DNA of 40,777 nucleotides from a virus, in the IMG/VR virus record IMGVR_UViG_3300036791_000397, positions 1 through 40,777 of that record, one strand, 5' to 3'. The notes beneath the pieces are model-generated. The model worked only from the letters and a program-made list of their open reading frames with translations, was not told where the DNA came from and made no database searches. Made by a program: the position numbers and the translations under genes. Below, in pieces: positions 28,391-33,705 of this stretch; the first letter of the stretch is position 1, and each line of letters starts with the position of its first letter.

Positions 28391-28555
28391 GTGTGGACCA
28401 TCGAGGAGTACATCGACGGCCGGTGGGTGAGGATCAAGACGTTCGACACGGAGGAGGAGGTGGACAAGCAGCTGGCACGGCTCCGGAGGCTCAACCCGCG
28501 CGTCCATTACCGCAAGAAGCGCCGGTCGTCCGCGTTCTCCTGGTGGTGGTCATAG
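28391..28555 (+). CDS. Small protein encoded opposite to the late genes
   Basis: A 54-residue frame on the + strand in the gap between two leftward genes, overlapping the end of the gene at 28550 by six bases tail to tail. 'WTIEEYIDGRWVRIKTFDTE' reads like a folded beta-alpha start, followed by a helix 'EEVDKQLARLRRLNP' and a very basic end 'YRKKRRSSAFSWWW'. The GTG at 28391 has AAGGGGCGAGG directly upstream. It is divergent from the major tail gene across late element B. No family is recognised; the basic tail suggests nucleic-acid binding. The composition is protein-like, unlike the chance frames around it. Confidence 0.55.
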   Translation: MWTIEEYIDGRWVRIKTFDTEEEVDKQLARLRRLNPRVHYRKKRRSSAFSWWWS

Positions 28556-28846
28556 AATCCCGCGGACGATCCACCTGACCTGGGACCACAGGAAGATGGC
28601 GCTGATGATCATCCAGAACCAATGACCGTCGCCCTTCATCTTGAGGCCGTCGTGCGCCGACTGGATGCTCACCAGGCGGGTGTGCCATTCCGGGTCGTGC
28701 TTCCACCGGCTCAGGTCCTCGTAGGGGAGCGGCCCAGTCCATCCCATCTTCTCGTTGAGAGCGTTCCGGTACTCTTCGACGACGTCGTGCCCACGGGCGC
28801 GGACGCGCTCCTCCTCGTAGAGTGCGGGTATGAACGACTCGGTCAC
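28550..28846 (-). CDS. Small protein with C-terminal membrane segment
   Basis: A 98-residue protein from the GTG at 28846, which overlaps the TGA of the tail terminator gene. It is hydrophilic and Trp-rich through residue 75 ('MGWTGPLPYEDLSRWKHDPE') and ends with a hydrophobic, aromatic segment 'WFWMIISAIFLWSQVRWIV', a likely tail anchor. No family is recognised. Being the last gene before late element B, it ends the head-tail connector block. A membrane-anchored product among virion genes is odd; it may be a non-structural helper, such as an assembly or exclusion factor. Confidence 0.6.
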   Translation of the reverse strand: MTESFIPALYEEERVRARGHDVVEEYRNALNEKMGWTGPLPYEDLSRWKHDPEWHTRLVSIQSAHDGLKMKGDGHWFWMIISAIFLWSQVRWIVRGIL

Positions 28847-29364
28847 GGGAGCATGATCTTCACCGGGACCGTCATGAGGCCCTGCCCGTAAGGGTCGATG
28901 TCCCCGGTGGCCCAGTGCGACTCGCCCTCGATCCAGCAGTGGCTCACCAGGCCGCCCAGGGTCAGAGCGTTCTCGGAGTCGACCAACTGGAACACGCCCT
29001 CGATGGCTTCCGACAGCGGTCCGAAGACGGCTCCTCCGGGTGTGAACGCGTCTGTTCCCTCCGCGGTCCCGCCGCCCGGCATCTGAGCATAGATGACGAT
29101 CGTCCTGGACACGACCCGCACCGTGGGACGGCCGCGGCCCCTCTGCTCGAACTTCGTCGTGCCACCGCCGAACCCCACCCCGTCGTAGAGGATCAGGCAA
29201 GGCTGCGGGAACGGCTGGGTGTTGTTCTGGAGGGAGATCATCAGCGCCTCCCACGGGATGTAGCGGCGCGTGACGGTCCGGAAAAGGCCCGGAGTGAGCT
29301 GGGCCTGGAGGAGGGCCAGCAGCGCGTTCATGATCGGCTCATAGATGGATGGGAGCGCCGTCAT
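28843..29364 (-). CDS. Putative tail terminator (gpU-like)
   Basis: A 173-residue protein in the position of the tail terminator between the gp10-like gene and the major tail gene. The N-terminal helix 'MNALLALLQAQLTPGLFRTV', 'RYIPWEALM' and the later 'TIVIYAQMP' match conserved parts of a family of minor tail proteins in rhizobial phages ('al...l.a...F.t..Rr..pw', '...L.iYa'). Such proteins cap the finished tail tube and join it to the head. It overlaps the gene before it by 26 bases and the one after it by 4. Confidence 0.6.
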   Translation of the reverse strand: MTALPSIYEPIMNALLALLQAQLTPGLFRTVTRRYIPWEALMISLQNNTQPFPQPCLILYDGVGFGGGTTKFEQRGRGRPTVRVVSRTIVIYAQMPGGGTAEGTDAFTPGGAVFGPLSEAIEGVFQLVDSENALTLGGLVSHCWIEGESHWATGDIDPYGQGLMTVPVKIMLP

Positions 29365-29716
29365 CTGGTTGACCTCTCGCGCCTCTGTGCATGGGCGCCG
29401 GCGGATCCCTTACCATGAAATACCGGCCGATCCCCGTGGCGACGCAGTTGAAGGTGTGCCACTCGCTGTGCGTCACCTTCGGGGAGAACGTCACCTTGGC
29501 GACGAACCCAGGCAGCCCGGTGCTAGTCCTCCCCTTCTTGTGCTGGTGCATCGACAGCCTGAGCAGGAACAGATCTCCGCGCGCCGGGTGGAAGTAGTAG
29601 CGGCTCTCGCTGCTGCCAGACTGCGTGCGGAGCATGAACCCGGCCTCGACCAGCATGCGCGCAGCGACCTCGCACGCCGTGACGCAGTCGATCGGGTCGC
29701 GGCTCCGCTCCGGCAT
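29339..29716 (-). CDS. Hypothetical connector-region protein
   Basis: A 125-residue protein from ATG 29716 (a GTG three bases upstream is also possible; GGAGGCGGGATC lies before them, and both overlap the stop of the gp10-like gene). The N-terminal half has a helix with two cysteines ('CVTACEVAARMLVEAGFML') and the centre a strand-rich stretch ('ESRYYFHPARGDLFLLRLSM'). The C-terminus overlaps the next gene. No family is recognised. By position it belongs to the head-tail joining block. The phage small-protein relative at 30201 shares a 'F-RLS-H' type centre, but I cannot confirm homology. Confidence 0.5.
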   Translation of the reverse strand: MPERSRDPIDCVTACEVAARMLVEAGFMLRTQSGSSESRYYFHPARGDLFLLRLSMHQHKKGRTSTGLPGFVAKVTFSPKVTHSEWHTFNCVATGIGRYFMVRDPPAPMHRGARGQPDDGAPIHL

Positions 29717-30204
29717 CACGATCCCGCCTCCTTGGCACCCTCACGGGCGGCCTTGGCGATGGCCTGCTCGATCTCGGTCTCCATCGACTGGAAGGCGTTG
29801 AGCGTGTAGTGGATCCCTTTGAACCCGGGGTGGTTCACCTGCTTGAACGACACGAACTTCCCCAGCTTGTCCCAGAAGAAGTACAGCGCCGCGGCGTTCT
29901 TGGCCGCGATCACGTGGGGCCTGGTCCCGTCCTCCAGCCACAGCGGCAGCAGGTACGGCTCCCTCGTGGAGACGGTCGTCACCAGCCCGTAGATCGACGT
30001 CGGGTTCTCCACCATCTGCTTCTTGACGACCAGACGGCGCCGGGTCTTGAGACCGCTGTTGAGGTTGTCGTCCACCTTGGCCCCGAGCCGCTTGGTCAGG
30101 TCGGGGAGGACCCGCCGAAGATTCGCCCGGACCATGGCCGGCAGCTTCCCGCCCGGCCCGAACTTGGCGATCGCGTCCCTGGTGTCCACCTTGATGGAGA
30201 TCAT
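29716..30204 (-). CDS. HK97 gp10-like tail completion protein
   Basis: A 162-residue protein of the HK97 gp10 family, which helps finish the head-tail joint or the tail. From the ATG at 30204 (overlapping the previous stop), an N-terminal 'VDTRDAIAKFGPGGKLPAMV' helix, 'LTKRLGAKVDDNLNSGLKT', and then the family's hallmark sequence 'LEDGTRPHVIAAKNAAALYF' with a following 'VNHPGFKGIHYTLNAFQSM' are visible ('GTrPH.I.a......l.F......v....v.HPG'). The end is a helix rich in Ala/Glu. Length fits the family. Confidence 0.85.
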   Translation of the reverse strand: MISIKVDTRDAIAKFGPGGKLPAMVRANLRRVLPDLTKRLGAKVDDNLNSGLKTRRRLVVKKQMVENPTSIYGLVTTVSTREPYLLPLWLEDGTRPHVIAAKNAAALYFFWDKLGKFVSFKQVNHPGFKGIHYTLNAFQSMETEIEQAIAKAAREGAKEAGS

Positions 30205-30515
30205 GCCGCCGCTCCTATGCGCTCCAGGCACCGCTCGATGTACCGCTCCTTCTGGTGCTGCGCGAACGCAGGAAGGTCACCGGACAGGATGGGCTGGAGG
30301 ACCGCGTTGCGGATGACGTGCAGGTGGATGGCGCGGGATTCGCCGGACCATTCGTGGTCCGACAGCCGGATCCTGAACGGGTACGGTGGGAGGCGCATGT
30401 AGATCGAGCCGTTGCGGCTGCGCTTCACCCGCATGAACCCGATCCTCGCCATGTGGCTCGCGACCTCGAGCACGAGCGTCCTCCCGCTCAGCAGGACCTT
30501 CCCACCATTTGCCAT
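30201..30515 (-). CDS. Hypothetical connector-region protein
   Basis: A 104-residue basic protein. ATG 30515 has GGGGAGGACGTCC upstream, 15 bases after the stop of the adaptor gene. The core 'LVLEVASHMARIGFMRVKRS' and 'IYMRLPPYPFRIRLSDHEW' suggest a small alpha-beta fold; the end is a helix with His and Gln. I do not recognise a family. It lies between the head-tail adaptor and the gp10-like protein, where stopper or neck proteins are encoded, so that role is plausible but unproven. Confidence 0.55.
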   Translation of the reverse strand: MANGGKVLLSGRTLVLEVASHMARIGFMRVKRSRNGSIYMRLPPYPFRIRLSDHEWSGESRAIHLHVIRNAVLQPILSGDLPAFAQHQKERYIERCLERIGAAA

Positions 30516-30529
30516 CGGACGTCCTCCCC

Positions 30530-30997
30530 CTACGGACGCGAGTCGGTGTCCGGCGGAGACGCCGTGGGAGTCTGCTGGCCGACGGGACTGACGGGGAGGA
30601 GGTCGTCGAACTGGCCCTTGTTGAAGTCCGGCGGGACGCGGTCGGTGTCCTGGGTGATCTGGTTCTTGCTGGTGACGGAGATGCCGCCGGAGAAAGGCTG
30701 GATCCCGCGGAACCCGCGCTGCTCGAAGTCCGTGGCCATCTGACCGTAGCGTCTGGAGATCTGGCTGTAGTTCGTCTTCAGCTCTCCCTGGACCAGGTCC
30801 ACCTGCTGGCCGAACTTGGTGGCGATCGAACGGCACACCTCCGCGCACGCGCCGTAGATCGTCGAGTACCGGCCGAGCGAGAACGTGATCTCCTCATCCT
30901 GGACCAGCTGCTTGCCCTGCGTGACGTCTCCCACCAGGTAGCGCGCCTGCATGAGCGGGCTGGTGCCGAGCTGTCCTGCGTCATACGTCCAGGTCAT
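30530..30997 (-). CDS. Head-tail adaptor (gp6-like)
   Basis: A 155-residue protein that resembles head-tail connector adaptors which sit under the portal. 'MQARYLVGDVTQGKQLVQDE' followed by 'EITFSLGRYSTIYGACAEVC' and 'IATKFGQQVDLVQGELKTNY', with 'SQISRRYGQMATDFEQR', follow the family pattern ('vR.liGDt......l.D.eI...l.......AA...adalaakfa..vd...g......s.r...y..la..l'). The C-terminus is a Pro/Thr/Asp-rich tail. It is the first connector gene after the block of surface-type proteins. Confidence 0.75.
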   Translation of the reverse strand: MTWTYDAGQLGTSPLMQARYLVGDVTQGKQLVQDEEITFSLGRYSTIYGACAEVCRSIATKFGQQVDLVQGELKTNYSQISRRYGQMATDFEQRGFRGIQPFSGGISVTSKNQITQDTDRVPPDFNKGQFDDLLPVSPVGQQTPTASPPDTDSRP

Positions 30998-31000
30998 TGG

Positions 31001-31657
31001 TCATGTCTCCGCCAGGCATCTGATGTGCCCCCACAGGGTGAGCGTCTGCCCGTCCGACGTCCCCGCGGTGCAGGTCAGAAAGTAGGCGGCGCCCGCCTTC
31101 ATCGTGGTCACCTGCTGCTGGACACCCTGGCTGGGCTTGCCGCTGCTCGGTGACGCTACCACCGACGGCGCCCCCGTCAACCTGGTGGCCGGCGAGGGAT
31201 CCACGCCGGACCTCAGCCCGCACGTCGTAGTCAGGGGCGTTCCAGAGAGCGTGACTCCGGTCCCCAGCCACGGGGCGAAGTCCCACGTGACGGTGACGGT
31301 CTCCGTGGCGTCCACGGGGGAGAAGTCGTTTCCCTGCGGCATTGCTGGTCCAATCCTCGCCGTCACCGTGATGCGTTTCGCTGAGTATGTCACGCCGCCC
31401 CTGCGTTGTGCAGCGGTGGCGGCAACCCTGATCCCAGGAAAGACGGAGGAGATCCGCGCCACCCCACCGGAGGCTCTCACCCTGGAGAATGGAAGCGTGA
31501 GGAACCGCGGGTCGAACTTGAGCGTCGTCTGCGGGACGCTGTACCCGCCGAACCATTTCCCGATGAAGGACCGGTATCCCGCGCCGTGCGCCGGCGGCGG
31601 CGGTGAAGCATACCCGCCGAACCAAAACCCGAACTGGGAACGGTAGCCGCCAGCCAT
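31001..31657 (-). CDS. Beta-rich virion protein with N-terminal GYRS..WFGGY repeat
   Basis: A 218-residue protein. At the N-terminus a 17-residue unit occurs twice: 'GGYRSQFGFWFGGYASP' and 'AGYRSFIGKWFGGYSVP', separated by a Pro-rich spacer. The central part carries 'FSPVDATETVTVTWDFAPWL' followed by 'GVDPSPATRL', a pattern I associate with a beta-sandwich phage protein family of unknown function. The end ('YFLTCTAGTSDGQTLTLWGH') is also strand-like. It stands between the tail-fibre-like gene at 31659 and the adaptor. It may be a head-fibre or decoration protein, the aromatic repeats acting as an anchor. Confidence 0.6.
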   Translation of the reverse strand: MAGGYRSQFGFWFGGYASPPPPAHGAGYRSFIGKWFGGYSVPQTTLKFDPRFLTLPFSRVRASGGVARISSVFPGIRVAATAAQRRGGVTYSAKRITVTARIGPAMPQGNDFSPVDATETVTVTWDFAPWLGTGVTLSGTPLTTTCGLRSGVDPSPATRLTGAPSVVASPSSGKPSQGVQQQVTTMKAGAAYFLTCTAGTSDGQTLTLWGHIRCLAET

Positions 31658-31658
31658 C

Positions 31659-32336
31659 CTACGGTCCCGCCGGGTCCACCGTCACGATGGGGATGGCGCC
31701 GGCGTTGGTGGTGACCGCTCCCGCCCACGAGACCGAGGCGTCATCCTCCTTGTAGACGGTCACGCTCGTCCCCGACGACAGGTCAACCTTGTTGCGCAGG
31801 GTGCGGAGCGCCTGGCGCGTGGTCCGCACGCTGGCTGACCCGGAGTCCGTCCCCACCGACATGTCGCGGTCCAGGAGAGCATCGGCGATGCTCGTGCGCT
31901 CCCCGGACGTGAGCGCGTAACCGGTCTTGTCGTTGTTGGTGCTGACAGTGACCCCGGCCGTGACGCTGGCCACCGACCCACCGACGTTCCCGGTCACGCT
32001 TCCCACGGAGCCGGCGACGCTGGCCGGAAGGGTGTCCCCCAGGATGTTCGCGGTCACCTGGTCGATGAAGTTCGTCGGATCCCCCGAGGCCGCGGTGCAG
32101 CAGAACGCCAGGTCCCCGAGCGTCCCGGTGTCGGTCGTCGTCAGGGCGATCTTGTAGAGGCCGGGGCAGTTGGTGGAGTCCACCTCCGTGACCGTCCCGC
32201 CGGCCGCCGCGCCGGCGCCTCCCGCCTTGGAGAGCTTCACCACCGGGGTGGCACCGGTCAGGCCCGCGATGTGGTCCGCCGAGGCGATCATCATGAACGT
32301 GCGGGTGTAGGCGGTGCTCTGCTTGAGGTTGGCCAT
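31659..32336 (-). CDS. Fibre/baseplate-type structural protein
   Basis: A 225-residue protein with two recognisable parts. The N-terminal 120 residues ('MANLKQSTAYTRTFMMIASA', 'TPVVKLSKAGG', 'NCPGLYKIALTTTDTGTLGD') match a beta-sandwich module common in phage baseplate and fibre-like proteins. The second part, 'SVTGNVGGSVASVTAGVTV' followed by 'NNDKTGYALTSGERTSIADA', is a low-complexity linker and helix seen after that module in viral metagenomic proteins. Genomic position is between capsid and connector genes rather than among tail genes, so it might be attached to the head or neck. Confidence 0.6.
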   Translation of the reverse strand: MANLKQSTAYTRTFMMIASADHIAGLTGATPVVKLSKAGGAGAAAGGTVTEVDSTNCPGLYKIALTTTDTGTLGDLAFCCTAASGDPTNFIDQVTANILGDTLPASVAGSVGSVTGNVGGSVASVTAGVTVSTNNDKTGYALTSGERTSIADALLDRDMSVGTDSGSASVRTTRQALRTLRNKVDLSSGTSVTVYKEDDASVSWAGAVTTNAGAIPIVTVDPAGP

Positions 32337-32337
32337 G

Positions 32338-33105
32338 TCACGCTGCCTTCGGGAGGATCAGGGGATCTCGCAGCAGCAGCCCACCGCGACCGGACCGGTT
32401 CCAGCGACCGTGCACCTGGCGCGATCCTGAGCGCGTCCCGATCGGCGACAGCGTCCTGCGGAACGTGGCGGACGGTGCGGCGCCGGCCGCCTTGAACGTC
32501 GCAATGAGGGCGGCGTCGGATCCCGTCAGCGCCACGGAGCGCGTCATCTGCGGGTTCGTGGCCACGGCCGAGGTCTGTATGAGGTAGGCGGCGACGATGC
32601 CGAAAGCGGATCCCGGTGCGACGTCCCTGGACTGGGCTATCGTGTAGCCGCTGTCGATCGAGAACGAGGAACCGCTCGGGGCGTCCACCGTGTACGCCGC
32701 GACGCACAGCTCATTGCTCTGGGACGGGGTGACGCTGCCTGGCGTCTCCTGGGTGGTGCCGGACCCGAATATCGCTGAGCTGGTCTTGTCCAATGGGTTC
32801 GACGCAGATCCCGAGAAGGCGAGGACCGCCATGGCGCCGTTGTTGACACCGCTGTTCCACGAGAGCTGGTGAGCCGCGTTCGTCACGGGATTGTGGAAGG
32901 AGAAGATGTAGCCCCAGCAATTGTCCGTGGTCTGGGCGGATATGTTGGCCGCTCCCCACACGTTGCCGGCGGAGTCCCCGATGGTGGGCGGGTTCGTGTC
33001 CCCCGTGAACACGGAGACGCAGAGCACTATGAGATCTGCACCCGTCGTGTTCAGGGTGCCGATGGTCTGAACACCGCTGACGCTGGCTACAAAGCTGTAG
33101 GCCAC
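32338..33105 (-). CDS. Beta-sandwich adhesin-like virion protein
   Basis: A 255-residue protein dominated by a beta-sandwich domain of a type frequent in phage adhesins: 'TGADLIVLCVSVFTGDTNPP', 'DSAGNVWGAANISAQTTDNC', 'AVLAFSGSASNP', 'GSVTPSQSNELCVAAYTVD' and a closing 'GSDAALIATFKAAGAAP'. The last 35 residues are Arg/Gly/Ser-rich. Family members are thought to bind carbohydrates, but no binding residues can be named. It is flanked by other surface-type proteins, consistent with a set of head or neck fibres. Confidence 0.6.
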   Translation of the reverse strand: MAYSFVASVSGVQTIGTLNTTGADLIVLCVSVFTGDTNPPTIGDSAGNVWGAANISAQTTDNCWGYIFSFHNPVTNAAHQLSWNSGVNNGAMAVLAFSGSASNPLDKTSSAIFGSGTTQETPGSVTPSQSNELCVAAYTVDAPSGSSFSIDSGYTIAQSRDVAPGSAFGIVAAYLIQTSAVATNPQMTRSVALTGSDAALIATFKAAGAAPSATFRRTLSPIGTRSGSRQVHGRWNRSGRGGLLLRDPLILPKAA

Positions 33106-33124
33106 AGATCAACCCCATGGAGGA

Positions 33125-33622
33125 TCAGGTGCCTTCGGCGAAGTTGAACCCGGCGCCCCAGTTGGTGAGGGACGATGCCGCCGCCGGGAGGAACAGCCCG
33201 AACCCGCCTACCAGTCCGGTGGGCAGGTCGATCAGCTCGCGCGGGGTCGGAACCCACAGGTATCCGTTCAGGACGTTGAAGTTGTCCCCGAACATGACCG
33301 TCTTGGATCCGGCCCCCTCGGCGGAGGCGTTGATCCCGACCGTGCCCTGCGCGCCGGCCGTGCCGCCGGTGATGATGGACGCCGTGCCGTCGCCAAGCTT
33401 GAGGTGGCGCGGGGTCGCCGACGTGAGGGTCGGGAAGACGCTGACCTGGGTCTCCGCCTGGATGCGCTGCTGGCCGGACGTGGACGTCCCCTGCTGGGAG
33501 GCCCACATGCGCAGGATCTGGAGGTTGAGGTTGGGGGCGGCGGTGGGGTTGAGGAACACGAGGGTGACGGCGCTGTTGCCGAGCGTGAGGCCGTCACCGC
33601 CGACTGAGAACTCGCGCGACAT
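33125..33622 (-). CDS. Conserved rhizobial-phage structural protein
   Basis: A 165-residue beta-rich protein. It has several features I associate with a family frequent in alphaproteobacterial phages: 'MSREFSVGGDGLTLGNSAVT', 'LVFLNPTAAPNLNLQILRMW', 'SATPRHLKLGDGTASI', 'GTVGINASAEGAGSKTVMFG' and 'NGYLWVPTPRELIDLP'. The family is unnamed, probably virion-associated (neck, decoration or fibre base). It is the first gene after late element A and a hairpin that overlaps its ribosome-binding site (AGGAG, then CACACCCAG before ATG 33622), so it should be strongly and separately expressed. Confidence 0.6.
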   Translation of the reverse strand: MSREFSVGGDGLTLGNSAVTLVFLNPTAAPNLNLQILRMWASQQGTSTSGQQRIQAETQVSVFPTLTSATPRHLKLGDGTASIITGGTAGAQGTVGINASAEGAGSKTVMFGDNFNVLNGYLWVPTPRELIDLPTGLVGGFGLFLPAAASSLTNWGAGFNFAEGT

Positions 33623-33633
33623 CTGGGTGTGCT

Positions 33634-33657
33634 CCTCGGGGGTGATCCGCCCCGAGG
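33634..33657 (-). other. 5' hairpin overlapping the ribosome-binding site
   Basis: CCTCGGGG (33634-33641) / CCCCGAGG (33650-33657), a perfect 8-bp stem with an 8-base loop. On the - strand its 3' arm CCCCGAGG runs into AGCAC, so part of the Shine-Dalgarno GAGGAG of the gene at 33622 is in the stem. It begins at the end of late element A (TAATCCTCGGGG). It could stabilise the message or limit translation. Confidence 0.6.
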
Positions 33658-33704
33658 ATTACATGATCGGTCACCGGTTTTGTATTCGTTGGCCGGACGC
33701 AACC
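33655..33704 (-). promoter_or_regulatory. Late bipartite element A (putative late promoter)
   Basis: On the - strand: GGTTGCGTCCGGCCAACGAATA (33704-33683), a 20-base spacer, then GTAATCCT (33662-33655). It differs from element B (28316-28365) by one base in 30 across both blocks, while the spacers are unrelated. It lies directly after the stop of the glycosyltransferase fusion and 33 bases before the start at 33622. Confidence 0.7.
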
Positions 33705-33705
33705 C

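Noticed and set aside
28244-28507. A leftward 87-codon frame in the gap before the major tail gene
   Set aside because: It overlaps late element B and the 5' hairpin; Pro/Arg-rich text with no ribosome-binding site. The + strand frame at 28391 is more protein-like.
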